Shown here one piece after another: positions 35,187 to 44,606 of a stretch of 64,000 nucleotides of DNA. Source of the stretch: Pedobacter jeongneungensis (GTDB lineage: Bacteria > Bacteroidota > Bacteroidia > Sphingobacteriales > Sphingobacteriaceae); NCBI RefSeq assembly GCF_000633455.1, contig NZ_AYMG01000026.1:51426-115425 (forward strand), read 5' to 3'. The position numbers and the translations under genes are program-made. A model generated the notes under the pieces. It was not told the origin of the DNA. It searched no databases and worked only from the letters and a program-made list of their open reading frames with translations. Position 1 is the stretch's first letter; each line of letters starts with the position of its first letter.

Positions 35187-35933
35187 CTACTGTTTATTGG
35201 CCTGATAGATGATATTGCTGCGTTCTATAACCATGACCTGGCTATTCACATTTTTCCAGTTGGGCACCATAGCGCCGATGAAATCACTGTTTGCCTTGAA
35301 ACCGCCTGTGCCTATTGCGTAATAGGGTATAGATACCTCCGGAGCCATGGCGGTAACCGGAAGCGTTTGATTAATTGGAGGTGGATAATATTTAGTACCA
35401 ATCTGGCGTTCCCTGATATCCCAATCGATGGTTTTAGCAGCACTAAACCTGAAAAGGAGATTCCCTGTTTTGAAATCGGCATTTTCATAATTTTGTGCAG
35501 TAGTGGTATTGGCCATAACCGCATATTCGAATCCCTGTGCTGTATTGGTCTTATCACTATATAGGTAAGATTTCAGCGTTAACTGTCCTGAAGCATTTTT
35601 TTCAAGCTTATAACTGTAGGTATAGGTGCCGGTGCCATCTAAATCGAAGCTGAGCACATTATCTGTCAGCGCTGCTGTGATGCTTCTCAGGTAGCCTTGG
35701 CGGTGCAGGTTTACTTTAAGCCCATCACCATCTTGCGTAAAAGTCATGATGGCCAGCTTTTGGTCTCCGGTTTTACGTTCTGCTACGATATAATATGGTA
35801 ATAAATCAGTTTTGGCTACCTTTTGGATGTTTTCAGGGTTGCCTGGATCGTTGGGATCACTCTTGCCTTTTTTGCAGGCGGCTAAAGTGGCCATCAGCAT
35901 CAGGACGCTTAACGTCAATTTTAATGTTTTCAT
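35187..35933 (-). CDS. lipoprotein of unknown function, 248 aa
   Basis: Signal MKTLKLTLSVLMLMATLAAC with lipobox LAAC (Cys20), then a KKGKSDPNDPGNPEN linker. The mature part is beta-rich (KLAIMTFTQDGDGLKVNLHR, FDLDGTGTYTYSYKLEKN). No catalytic motif is seen. Family not recognised. Located between the hydrolase-like lipoprotein and the next lipoprotein in the same direction. Confidence 0.6.
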   Translation of the reverse strand: MKTLKLTLSVLMLMATLAACKKGKSDPNDPGNPENIQKVAKTDLLPYYIVAERKTGDQKLAIMTFTQDGDGLKVNLHRQGYLRSITAALTDNVLSFDLDGTGTYTYSYKLEKNASGQLTLKSYLYSDKTNTAQGFEYAVMANTTTAQNYENADFKTGNLLFRFSAAKTIDWDIRERQIGTKYYPPPINQTLPVTAMAPEVSIPYYAIGTGGFKANSDFIGAMVPNWKNVNSQVMVIERSNIIYQANKQ

Positions 35934-36002
35934 GTTTTTTAAATTAAGGGTTGATTATTTTTGTTTATTGGGGCGGTTACTTTTAACCCCCTTTGGTTCA
36001 TT

Positions 36003-36752
36003 TTAATTCAGCCAAACGACCATCTTACTGTACATTTTTTCCGTCCAGTCGCCACCACAGTGTGTGCTGCAACCATTGTCGGTGATGCCTTCACTTTTGG
36101 CTTTAACTGGTGAGTTTGAAGGAATCTGGTCGTAAAGGCTTTTTCCGTAATACTCTCCTTCATTGTTTCCACTACAGTTGATGGCAAAAACCGGAACTTT
36201 AAAGTTCTGGGCATTCCAAGCCCCGCTTCCGCCACATGCAGCCAGCACACCTTTGCAATAGCTGAGCGCAGTATTGGCAGAAATATCGCTAAAGAGCATA
36301 TAAGAGGCGAAAGAGTAGCCGCCTACCACAGCTTTCGTTTTGCTGATATTATATTTACCGGCTATAGCTACAATACATTTATCGTAATCTTCACCAATCA
36401 TTTTCGCACTGGTATTCCAGGCATCGGAGTTGACATTTCCAGGCGTTTTACGATATTTCACAATCGCCGCGGCATAACCGTTAGCAGCTGCTTTTTCGCA
36501 GATTGCAGTTTCGGCTGCTCCATCTAAACTGCCCTCAGTAGGGTTATTTTCGTCGTTGCCACTGCCCATCACTAAAATGCCTTTAAAGGTTGTGGCATCT
36601 TTGCCCATAAAAATTTTATAGGTAATGCCATTTACGGTTTCAATGGTTTCTTTCAGGTCGCCTTTAATGACTTCCCGGGCATGGTCACTATTTTTTTTAC
36701 AGGCAATGGCAATTAAAATGCAACAGGCAATCGCAAGGGTTAAGTTTTTCAT
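36003..36752 (-). CDS. alpha/beta-hydrolase-like lipoprotein
   Basis: Lipobox IAIAC (Cys18) after MKNLTLAIACCILI. The mature part has alpha/beta-hydrolase order: GILVMGSGNDENNP (oxyanion-like loop), AAIVKYRKTPGN, and the nucleophile elbow VGGYSFASYM with Ser near 147. A later His (NGCSTHCGGDW) could complete the triad, an Asp being less clear. First gene of the minus-strand run, so its upstream region (36753-37085, 333 nt, divergent from the TPR kinase) should hold the operon promoter. I saw no clear operator there. Confidence 0.65.
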   Translation of the reverse strand: MKNLTLAIACCILIAIACKKNSDHAREVIKGDLKETIETVNGITYKIFMGKDATTFKGILVMGSGNDENNPTEGSLDGAAETAICEKAAANGYAAAIVKYRKTPGNVNSDAWNTSAKMIGEDYDKCIVAIAGKYNISKTKAVVGGYSFASYMLFSDISANTALSYCKGVLAACGGSGAWNAQNFKVPVFAINCSGNNEGEYYGKSLYDQIPSNSPVKAKSEGITDNGCSTHCGGDWTEKMYSKMVVWLN

Positions 36753-37085
36753 AGTTGTATTTTTAGGATGAGCTAATGTTTATTTCATTTTGCTGATGCA
36801 AGTTTAGCTGGTCTGGGTATGCTATTTTTTCACAATGATTGAGTGAGATGGATAGATGAGTGAAAGGGTGGATAGGTTGAGGGAAGACTTGGGCAAAAAT
36901 GGCTGTAAAGTGTAAGATTTTTTGTCACAGCATCAAACAGAAAGATGTTGAAAGAACAATTGCCTACATCAAGACCCTGTTTCAATGAGTAGATACCCTG
37001 TTTCATTTAGTAAAGGGGAATAATTATCCAATTAATTTTCTGTTAATTTGAATAACCGGTTTGTTATCAGTTAAATAACCAAAGG

Positions 37086-39317
37086 ATGAAGATTTTTTTT
37101 CGCATTTTAAGGAGTATGTGTTTCGCTTTAATAATTATAGTTATGGGAGGGGCGAAAGTGTATGCACAGCAGAAAAAAATCGATTCTCTGGAAAGAGCAA
37201 TCCTGGTAAATCCTTATAATAATGATCAAAAAGCCAAGGATCTGTTTTTTCTTAGTATCAGTTTCATCAGTTCAAACCCGAAGAAGAGCCTGGTTTATAT
37301 CGATCAGGTTCTTTCTTTCGAAGATAATATTAAAGAGAGAGGGGTTTTAGCAAGCTGCTACAGGGTAAAAGGTGCTATTTTAAATATCCTTGCCCGCTTT
37401 CCTGAGGCCATATCAGCTTTAAGTAGTGCATTGCTCAAAGATAAAGCTGAGCAGAACGCTTATGGTATTGCCGGCGATCTTTCCAATATGGCTACCATTT
37501 ATCTCTATCAGTCTAATTTTCCGCAGGCATTAAACTATTATCAACAGGCTACTAAAATGCTGAGTCAAATCCCTGAAACTGATCCTCATAATTATAAAGA
37601 CAGAAAGCGGGACGAAGCTGCTATTTATGGGAATATCGGATTGGTTTATATGGAAACCGGAGATTATGCCAAAGCGATTGATCATTTTCAGAAAGCAATT
37701 TTAGCACACGGTAAACTGAACAATAATATGGGAATTATACCTGCACTGGGAAATATTGGAAATGTATATAACCATCAAAAAAACTTTGGGAAGGCCATTC
37801 TTTATGCAACGAAATCTGCAAAATTAGCTGATTCCCTAGGTGACAAAGTAAGTTATGCCCGTGAAACCGGCAATTTGGCTTCCTATTATAGTCAGAATGG
37901 GCAATATGACCTGGGTTTGAATTATAGTTTGAAAGCAATTGCTTTAAACAAGGTATTGGGGAATACCAAAAGTATAGGCTTTAACATGCAAAATGCTGCC
38001 GAAGCTTACGCTAAAAAAGGAGACCTGGAGAGTTCAAAACTTTATGGATTGGGGTCATTAAAAATTGGACAGAATTTAAAAATACCCGAAATACAAAGGG
38101 ATGCCAGTGAGGGATTGAGCAGGGTGTACGAGAAACTTAAGTTGACGGATAGTGCACTTTTTTATTATAAAAAATACTCGCTTTTTAAAGATAGCATTAA
38201 TAACAGCAAAAAAAGAGACGAAATAGCCAAACTTAGCATACAATACGAATTTGATAAAAAAGAAGTTACCTATCAGCAGCAACAAGCTTTAGCTGATGAG
38301 CAGATGAAACAGCAGCGGCTGCAATTGGCCCTAAATGTAGAACAGCTGAGTGCAAGCCAGCGTTTAAGAAGCCTGCAGCAGGCACAGTTACAAAACGAAA
38401 AACTGCAAAAAGAAGAACAACAAAAACAACTGGTAATTTCTATGAATAATGGAAAATTACAATCTGTAAAGGTAAAACAACTTTCGCAACAGCAAAAACT
38501 GGATAAATTAGAACTTAAACAATTGTGGCTTTACGCGGTATTACTCGTGCTACTGCTAAGTTCTATCTTGCTTTTTCTGTACAATAAATACCGGATCAGG
38601 CAGTTGCGGTTTAAAAACACGCTGCAACAGCAACAGGCCGCGCAGGTCAACAGCGAATTGAGTTACCAGAACCAGTTATCAGAAAGTGAGCTCAAAGCCA
38701 TACGTTCACAGATGAACCCACATTTTATTTTTAATGTATTAAACTCTATCGAATCCTATATTATGGATAACGATAAAAAAGTGGCTTCCAGGCTGATCCA
38801 AAAATTTGCGGCCTTAAGCCGTTTGATTCTAGAAAACTCCATCAAAAGCATGGTTACCGCTGATAGGGAATGGAAAGCAATTAAGCTTTATACAGAGCTA
38901 GAGGCCATGCGCTATGATCATGCTTTCAGTTACAGCTTTTTGGTTGATGAGGCGGCAGAACTTAAGGATTTTCTTTTACCACCAATGCTGATCCAGCCAT
39001 TAATTGAAAATGCAATACTACATGGATTAATCGAATCGCCGCAACCAGATGCGCATTTAGCTGTAGCCCTAAATTTTGAAGCAGGGTATATTTGTATAAC
39101 AGTTGCTGATAACGGGATTGGCTATAATAGAAATATAAAACCACTGCTTCCCAAAGGGATAAAAGAGAAATCTATCGGACTCCAATCTATTTTGGAGAGG
39201 GTAGAAATGATCAACAGGCAACAGATTGATTTTAAGGCAAGTTTTCAGATCCGCCCGGGCAATAACGGGCGGGGTACTGTTGCTACGATCTGTTTACCAG
39301 TGGTTAAGGCAGAATAG
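37086..39317 (+). CDS. TPR-containing LytS-type sensor histidine kinase
   Basis: A 743-aa protein. Signal-like start (MCFALIIIVMGGAKVYAQ), then about seven TPR-like repeats (near 60-370, e.g. AAIYGNIGLVYMETGDYAKA), a long Gln-rich coiled coil (near 385-475), one membrane helix (LWLYAVLLVLLLSSILLFLY, near 480-500), and a His_kinase domain with the LytS signature SQMNPHFIFNVLNSIESYIM (His546) and ATPase motifs (IQPLIENAILHG, VADNGIGY). The TPR part would be periplasmic. The Bacteroidota usually pair this type with a LytTR regulator, here most likely the one at 31816-32535. Confidence 0.9.
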   Translation: MKIFFRILRSMCFALIIIVMGGAKVYAQQKKIDSLERAILVNPYNNDQKAKDLFFLSISFISSNPKKSLVYIDQVLSFEDNIKERGVLASCYRVKGAILNILARFPEAISALSSALLKDKAEQNAYGIAGDLSNMATIYLYQSNFPQALNYYQQATKMLSQIPETDPHNYKDRKRDEAAIYGNIGLVYMETGDYAKAIDHFQKAILAHGKLNNNMGIIPALGNIGNVYNHQKNFGKAILYATKSAKLADSLGDKVSYARETGNLASYYSQNGQYDLGLNYSLKAIALNKVLGNTKSIGFNMQNAAEAYAKKGDLESSKLYGLGSLKIGQNLKIPEIQRDASEGLSRVYEKLKLTDSALFYYKKYSLFKDSINNSKKRDEIAKLSIQYEFDKKEVTYQQQQALADEQMKQQRLQLALNVEQLSASQRLRSLQQAQLQNEKLQKEEQQKQLVISMNNGKLQSVKVKQLSQQQKLDKLELKQLWLYAVLLVLLLSSILLFLYNKYRIRQLRFKNTLQQQQAAQVNSELSYQNQLSESELKAIRSQMNPHFIFNVLNSIESYIMDNDKKVASRLIQKFAALSRLILENSIKSMVTADREWKAIKLYTELEAMRYDHAFSYSFLVDEAAELKDFLLPPMLIQPLIENAILHGLIESPQPDAHLAVALNFEAGYICITVADNGIGYNRNIKPLLPKGIKEKSIGLQSILERVEMINRQQIDFKASFQIRPGNNGRGTVATICLPVVKAE

Positions 39318-39761
39318 CAGAAATCGGATTTCATTTCAGTAGATGAAATCACTGGGTAAATGCTAAATCAGAAGGTACATTATACTGCTGCTTCTATTCT
39401 GCCAGAGACTATCCCTGTGTAAACACATTTCAGATTAGCCACTATCTGCGTTTAACCTGTCTTCTTATTTTTTAAATAATGAGAAAGCCATCTCGATCTC
39501 TTACTGCAGGCTTGCACGAATAAGCGAGATAATGACTGATTTGTAAAATAATGTAGTTTAAATTATACATTATTCATAGGAGTTAAATTTTAGAATCTAT
39601 CGGGTTTATACTGGGGAAAAAACACTTTTTTCATTTTTTATGGCTTAAGAATTGACAAATGTCAACAATACAGCCATTTATATAGTCCATGAAAATCTGG
39701 TTGATTCTATGGCACAAAAATTGGAATTAGGTACAATTTAGTCACCTATCTTTACTAACCT
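39318..39761. other. intergenic region without a gene
   Basis: 444 bases. A hairpin, GATTTCAT/ATGAAATC (39327-39334 and 39343-39350), follows the kinase stop but lacks a T run. Just before the next gene, TATCTTTA (39747-39754) resembles a -7 element. Nothing else is supported. Confidence 0.4.
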
Positions 39762-40016
39762 ATGTTTAATAATACCGAATTCGAAAATTTCAAAAAAATT
39801 ATTTTAAAGCGCCTAAAGCCAGCCCTTAAGCCTTTAAATATAGAGAACGACTTTCTTGAAATCTCAACTAGCTATATGGGCAAGGCTTACGAAGTACGCA
39901 TTATGGGCGGACGAGATGTCCAAGGAAATTATTTTTGGGAGGTGGTCAGGGTGGTAAACAGAAGTATTATCCCATCAAGCCTTGAATTTAATTTTCCCAA
40001 AGCAGATACAGGCTAA
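39762..40016 (+). CDS. hypothetical protein, 84 aa
   Basis: A soluble small protein starting MFNNTEFENFKKIILKRLKP; amphipathic first half, then a beta-like YEVRIMGGRDVQGNYFWEVV. Family not recognised. A TAnnTTT-like element 8-15 nt upstream of the ATG suggests it has its own promoter and a very short leader. Confidence 0.5.
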   Translation: MFNNTEFENFKKIILKRLKPALKPLNIENDFLEISTSYMGKAYEVRIMGGRDVQGNYFWEVVRVVNRSIIPSSLEFNFPKADTG

Positions 40017-40203
40017 GTTATTTAATGAATTGTGAAATATACTAAAACGTTTTATTTAAAGCTCAGTACGCTTGTATTCTGCAACTGATAAACCCCTGAC
40101 CTGCATGTGTAATGACATTAAGCGATAGGGAAAGTGGATCGATCATATCCGGATTTCCGGCTTATGTGGCCTTAAATTGCACGAAATAATAACCTAAATG
40201 ACT

Positions 40204-40245
40204 ATAAAGGGCTATATAATGGTGACCACTGCTGCGTTACTTTTG
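40204..40245 (+). promoter_or_regulatory. promoter of the exopolysaccharide class, copy 1 (no gene downstream)
   Basis: ATAAAGGGCTATA (box with GGGCTAT at 40209-40215), then, exactly 21 nt after the 8-nt box, TACTTTTG (40238-40245), a TAnnTTTG element. Box and spacing are the same as in the promoters of the polysaccharide locus. No coding gene follows on this strand for over 1 kb. Confidence 0.6.
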
Positions 40246-40249
40246 TAGT

Positions 40250-40311
40250 CTTCATAAATCACGGGATCGATTTTTTTAACACCGCCTTTCGGATGAAAGG
40301 TGGTGTTTTAC
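40250..40311 (+). ncRNA. candidate small RNA, about 60 nt
   Basis: Start predicted about 5 nt after the -7 element ending at 40245; end at the T run after a strong hairpin. The 5' part (about 28 nt) is largely unpaired with a T7 stretch at 40271-40277; the 3' part is the terminator stem. No reading frame of note. Predicted from promoter plus terminator only. Confidence 0.4.
40278..40310 (+). terminator. strong rho-independent terminator
   Basis: AACACCGCCTTTC and GAAAGGTGGTGTT pair over 13 bp (one G-T pair) around a GGAT tetraloop, then TTT on the plus strand. With no gene end nearby (the closest plus-strand stop is at 40016), it most likely ends a separate short transcript. Confidence 0.75.
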
Positions 40312-40411
40312 ACTGACATTCCCGGAATTAAATCAGGCATATAGCAGTTTAAATCTGCTTGTAAGCGTTAAAATCAGCATCGCAAATTGTGGCCTTCTAT
40401 TAAGACATTGC

Positions 40412-41161
40412 TTAGAGGTGAACGTTGTATTTCATTGGTATGTTGATTCTTACCCTTGTTCCCCTGTAATTTTCGATAATCAGTCCTGCTTTTAAACGTT
40501 CCGTTCTTATCCGTATATTTTCCATGCCCACACCGGTAGATCTTTGGGCAGCCGGGTCGAAGCCTGTACCATTATCTTTTATGGAAAATATGAGCTGATC
40601 TTTTTCAACCTCGATAAGGAGCTTAACCTGGGTTGCCTGAGCATGTTTAAGCACATTATGGGCGATCTCTTTGGCGATCAGGTAACAATCGCGTCTGCTT
40701 TGGCTTTGCAGTTCAATAGATGGAATAAATGCGGGAAGTTCGGAAGTGAATGCAGTATCAGTATGTTCGAACAGCTTTCTGATCTGTTCTTCCATAAAAT
40801 AGATCAGGCTTTCCAGGTGGTCGCTATCTGTATTTGAACTCCAGATGATTTCCCTGATTTTCAATGTAATCTCGCCGATCATCTCTTCCATAATTTTAAG
40901 TTCTCTCACTGCGGGTTTCAAACGGGCTGAGTGTTCTACATATAATTTTATCGCAGTAAGGCCTGATCCGATTTCATCATGTATTTCGCCACTGATCCTA
41001 TCTCTTTCTGCTTTGATTAATGCAGCCTGGTTTTTATACTTCCTTTTAAATTTTACGGCAGTTCTATAATATTTTAAAAAAAAGACTGATAGTAATAAGA
41101 TTAAAAACAATAAAAAAAATGAAAATAAATCGAGAGGTTTTTGATAAAAATTTAACTGCAT
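40412..41161 (-). CDS. HisKA_3 (NarX-type) sensor histidine kinase
   Basis: A 249-aa membrane-bound kinase: one transmembrane segment (LFSFFLLFLILLLSVFFL, near 12-29), a short coiled coil, then RDRISGEIHDEIGSGLTAIK with His61, and HATPase motifs (EIAHNVLKHAQATQ, IKDNGTGFDP, STGVGMENIRIR). No sensor domain is visible, so it may sense through the membrane or a partner. Divergent from the NarL-type regulator at 41536, its probable partner. Confidence 0.85.
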   Translation of the reverse strand: MQLNFYQKPLDLFSFFLLFLILLLSVFFLKYYRTAVKFKRKYKNQAALIKAERDRISGEIHDEIGSGLTAIKLYVEHSARLKPAVRELKIMEEMIGEITLKIREIIWSSNTDSDHLESLIYFMEEQIRKLFEHTDTAFTSELPAFIPSIELQSQSRRDCYLIAKEIAHNVLKHAQATQVKLLIEVEKDQLIFSIKDNGTGFDPAAQRSTGVGMENIRIRTERLKAGLIIENYRGTRVRINIPMKYNVHL

Positions 41162-41535
41162 ATTTCTTGCTCAAAAAAAGTTAATGACGGTTGATGGTGC
41201 ATATTTGATGTTTTATGTATTATTAATAATACTCATTTAATTGATTTTTGTATATCATTGTATTGGTGTATCTCTTATAAAATGTATGACTGAAAAACCA
41301 ATAACGTCATGTTGGTACAGGGTAACTGCGTGATATCAAAGGGCATAACTAAAACTTTTCTTTTTTATAGGTTTGTCACGTTCAGTTAATGCTGGATAAA
41401 AAGTTGTCTCCCTTCAAAATAATCCCCAATCCATCAGTGGTATTAACATGCCGTGTGCCGGATTGATATAAATCGTTGAAAAATCTGAATGGGATAAACG
41501 CATGTAACAATATTACCTAAAAAAAACGCATTATT
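41162..41535. other. divergent promoter region of the two-component pair
   Basis: 374 AT-rich bases between kinase and regulator starts. It should hold both promoters. I find no clear paired operator and no gene. Confidence 0.35.
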
Positions 41536-42171
41536 ATGATTTCAGTGTCAATTGTTGAAGACCACAACCTTTACCGGAACAGTTTAGCCAGTTCTATCCT
41601 CGAAAATAAATCCTTTGAGCTCAAAGGGGTTTATGCCACTGCTGAAGAAGCCCTAGAGAAATTGCCAGTTGAATGTCCGGATATAGCCATAGTAGATATC
41701 AAGTTGTCTAACATGTCGGGGATAGATCTTGTTATGCAGAGTAGAGAAGGTTTAAACAAAACGCTATTTTTGATGTGTACCGGTTTTCAGAATGATGAGA
41801 AAATTTTTAGTGCTTTGCAGGCTGGCGCATCAGGTTATATCATTAAAGGTTCTACCTCCGCAGAGATCCATGAGGCGTTGATAGAACTCTATAACGGAGG
41901 ATCGCCCATGAGCCCCTACATCGCGCGTAAAGTCATCAGTCTTATCCAGGGGAGTAAACCTGCCAGGAAAAAAATTGATTTAGGCCTTAGTGAGCGCGAG
42001 CTGGAAGTGCTGTCGCTGTTAAGTAAGGGTTTATTGTACAAGGAGATTTCTGAAATGCTTTTTATAAGCCCCAACACGGTAAAAAATCATTGTAAGAACA
42101 TTTATAAAAGGCTGCATGTGCAAAACAAAATTGAAGCCCTTAATAAGTTTAAAGATTACAGTTATAATTAA
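41536..42171 (+). CDS. NarL/FixJ-type response regulator
   Basis: A 211-aa regulator: receiver with acidic pocket Glu8/Asp9, phospho-acceptor Asp54 (IAIVDIKLSNMSG) and Lys near 104 (GYIIKGSTS), and LuxR-type helix-turn-helix near 145-205 (LSERELEVLSLLSKGLLYKE, FISPNTVKNHCKNIYKRLHV). Intact. Its likely sensor is the HisKA_3 kinase at 40412-41161. It is the nearest DNA-binding regulator to the polysaccharide locus, so it is a candidate, but only a candidate, for its control. Confidence 0.9.
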   Translation: MISVSIVEDHNLYRNSLASSILENKSFELKGVYATAEEALEKLPVECPDIAIVDIKLSNMSGIDLVMQSREGLNKTLFLMCTGFQNDEKIFSALQAGASGYIIKGSTSAEIHEALIELYNGGSPMSPYIARKVISLIQGSKPARKKIDLGLSERELEVLSLLSKGLLYKEISEMLFISPNTVKNHCKNIYKRLHVQNKIEALNKFKDYSYN

Positions 42172-42404
42172 ATAATATAACGAACCATTGCGCTGTTCCG
42201 GGCCAGCCTGATCTGGAAAAGCATTACCGGTTTTTTTGGATCGGTTTGATCGACTCCCTGGTCTACTTAAACGACATTTCTTAACTGAATAAGAATAGTT
42301 GAAAACCTTTAAGGAATATACCTGTTGTTCCCTAGTTGTCAATCCCTCAATAACCGTCAGCTTATCCCGCTTGATCTGATGTTTTTATTGTGCCATTTTC
42401 CTGG

Positions 42405-42626
42405 ATGGCAATCATAAAGTTTAAGTATCCCGATATGATCAAATTAGCCTATAGTACGCCCATTGCAAGATTAGATAAAATTAAGATTGGCGATGAGGTC
42501 ATGGATGAATATCAATCCACTGGAAAGGTGATCCAGATTACAAAAAATATTAAAGATAAGTCTACTGAATTTATTTTTTTGCTGGATAGCAAACAGACCA
42601 TTTTCATCATGTGTGCATCTGCATAA
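42405..42626 (+). CDS. hypothetical protein, about 73 aa
   Basis: Start uncertain: ATG at 42405 (MAIIKFKYPDMIKLAYSTPI), ATG at 42435 (MIKLAYSTPIARLDK), or a GTG further up. Beta-like soluble protein with KIGDEVMDEYQSTGKVIQIT and FIFLLDSKQTIFIMCA. Family not recognised. Between the regulator and the glycoside hydrolase. Confidence 0.45.
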   Translation: MAIIKFKYPDMIKLAYSTPIARLDKIKIGDEVMDEYQSTGKVIQITKNIKDKSTEFIFLLDSKQTIFIMCASA

Positions 42627-42736
42627 TTACCCGTTTTACCATTTTGTGTTTCGGGCGTATTAATTTTTAGGTACTTATGTTGGTTTACAGGCAATCAGAA
42701 TATAAAATTGCTATCTTGTAGGCCAATCCCCACCTG

Positions 42737-44329
42737 ATGAAGAAATGCCATTTTAGGAAATTATCTTTTGCTGCTGCTTTTGTTACTGTTACCTTATTTT
42801 CAAACTGCAATAAGGCGGTAATTACCTCCCCTGAAAATACTGTTGACAATTCTTTATTGAGCGATGAACCTTTTAAGGCTTACCTGGGTGTAAATGCCTT
42901 TGAGTGGAATTTTACTTCGGATGCAAACCATGGACAGATCGAAGAATCGAGGTTCCAGACCATTAAATCCTTTACCGGTATCAGGCACTACCTCGACTGG
43001 CAGAGAATTGAAAATAAAGAAGGATCATTTACTTACAGCCCCTCTCATTGGGGTGACTGGGATTACGATCAGATCTACCAGCGAATGAAAGATGCCGGAA
43101 AATATGTTCTTTTAGATCTAAAAGGTTGTCCGGACTGGCTTTTGGCCTCTTATCCGATTGGTAAAAGAGATGCAGAGAATGTTCCTGCTCCTTATGGGCT
43201 GGATAGGGCGGTACCGGCTTCTTACATTAAGCAGGCACGTGCGGCTTTTCAACTGGCAGCTCGTTATGGTTCAAACAAGGATGTTGATAGGGTGCTGCTG
43301 CTTGCCGACCCCACCGTACGCTGGAGAGATGATCCGCAGAATATGCCAAAGGCAGGTTTAGGGCTTATTACCTATATGGAATGCGATAATGAACGTGATA
43401 AGTGGTGGAAAGGTCCGCTTGCCCAGCAGTCGGCAGAAGAATATGCAGCCAATCTTTCTGCTTTTTACGATGGCCACAAAGGTACTCTTGGCAAGGGGAT
43501 AGGCGTAAAGACTGCCGACCCCAATATGATTGTGGTGATGGGAGGCCTTGCCGATCCAAATCCGGAATTTGTTCGCAAGATGGTTCAATGGTGTAAAACG
43601 AACCGGGGGATGAAGGCAAACGGGCAGATCGATCTCTGTTTTGATGTGATCAACTATCATCAGTATTCCAACGATGGTTTTCAAAACTATGGCAATCCTA
43701 CAGCAGGCATGGCACCAGAGCTTTCTGACTTGGGTAAAGTTGCCGCCCTTTTTAAAGAATTTGCAAAATCGGTAAACGGTGGCATCCCTGTTTGGGTAAC
43801 CGAAACCGGTTTTGATGTTGGAGAGCATACCTCGCAAAGGGCTTTAAAAATCGGTGATAAAAGTGCATTGGTTACCCAGGCAGACTGGAACCTTCGCACA
43901 GCATTGTTATATGCAAGAACGGGACTAACGAAATGTATATTTTATATGCTCGAAAATGTGGATGTTAACAGCTGGACACAATATACTTCATCGGGTTTTA
44001 TCAATCCTGATTATTCAAAAAGACCATCTGCTGATTATATACTCCAAACCAACAGGCTTATGGGTGATTATCATTTTTCTTCAACGCTTAACAAGGATCC
44101 CCTCGTTGATGTGTACCTGCTAGATGGTAAAAAGACCTATGTGCTAACCATACCAGACCAGGTGGGCAGAACAAAATCATACGATCTGGATCTCGGGCAA
44201 AGTAAAGAAGCCATAATTTATACCCTTGCCATTGGCAAAGATGAAATGGACCACAAAACCGTATCCACCAAAAACGGCTTATTACAGATCCAGGTAACCG
44301 AAACACCAGTTTTTGTACAGCCAAAATAG
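42737..44329 (+). CDS. glycoside hydrolase-like lipoprotein (clan GH-A fold)
   Basis: A 530-aa lipoprotein with Cys24 after LFSNC. The TIM-barrel pattern is clear: GIRHYLDWQRIENKEG, GKYVLLDLKGCPDWL, then acid/base Glu219 in TYMECDNERD (the Asn-Glu of clan GH-A) and nucleophile Glu356 in PVWVTETGFD; between them CFDVINYHQYSND. A beta-domain ends the protein. Similar in style to GH39/GH5 enzymes that cut beta-linked polysaccharides. It lies just before the polysaccharide locus and is ended by its own terminator, so it may process the secreted polymer. The exact GH family is uncertain. Confidence 0.75.
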   Translation: MKKCHFRKLSFAAAFVTVTLFSNCNKAVITSPENTVDNSLLSDEPFKAYLGVNAFEWNFTSDANHGQIEESRFQTIKSFTGIRHYLDWQRIENKEGSFTYSPSHWGDWDYDQIYQRMKDAGKYVLLDLKGCPDWLLASYPIGKRDAENVPAPYGLDRAVPASYIKQARAAFQLAARYGSNKDVDRVLLLADPTVRWRDDPQNMPKAGLGLITYMECDNERDKWWKGPLAQQSAEEYAANLSAFYDGHKGTLGKGIGVKTADPNMIVVMGGLADPNPEFVRKMVQWCKTNRGMKANGQIDLCFDVINYHQYSNDGFQNYGNPTAGMAPELSDLGKVAALFKEFAKSVNGGIPVWVTETGFDVGEHTSQRALKIGDKSALVTQADWNLRTALLYARTGLTKCIFYMLENVDVNSWTQYTSSGFINPDYSKRPSADYILQTNRLMGDYHFSSTLNKDPLVDVYLLDGKKTYVLTIPDQVGRTKSYDLDLGQSKEAIIYTLAIGKDEMDHKTVSTKNGLLQIQVTETPVFVQPK

Positions 44330-44352
44330 GTAAGATGGAAGATGTAGGATGG

Positions 44353-44389
44353 AAAATGGATAATGGAAATAAAACCATTATCCATTTTT
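44353..44389 (+). terminator. rho-independent terminator after the glycoside hydrolase
   Basis: AAAATGGATAATGG (44353-44366) pairs with CCATTATCCATTTT (44375-44388) over 14 bp, around an 8-nt loop and with T5 at the end. It isolates the hydrolase from the polysaccharide operon. Confidence 0.8.
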
Positions 44390-44475
44390 CGTTTAAACGG
44401 GAGATGCAGCATTTGCCTATGCATGATTAAAATTCATTTTTACCTATTTTAATTCGATCATTTTTTTATTGGTAC

Positions 44476-44516
44476 TTAAGGGCTATTGAGTGCGGAAGGC
44501 TTAACCGATAGCTTTG
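44476..44516 (+). promoter_or_regulatory. promoter of the exopolysaccharide class, copy 2 (main operon)
   Basis: TTAAGGGCTATTG (GGGCTATT at 44480-44487), 21 nt, then TAGCTTTG (44509-44516). It lies 90 nt upstream of the first gene of the main operon at 44607. Confidence 0.65.
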
Positions 44517-44538
44517 TAGAAGCTAAGGCTTAAGATCT

Positions 44539-44566
44539 ACACGCGATATCGTGTGTCCGTTTTTTT
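44539..44566 (+). terminator. possible leader attenuator
   Basis: ACACG (44539-44543) and CGTGT (44550-44554) form a short stem, followed by GTCCG and seven T (44560-44566). It lies in the untranslated leader, between the promoter and the first gene, where an early stop would let an antitermination factor control the operon. The stem is short, so this is tentative. Confidence 0.35.
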
Positions 44567-44606
44567 GCATGCGCCTTAATATTTATGAATATAAATACGA
44601 ATAATA

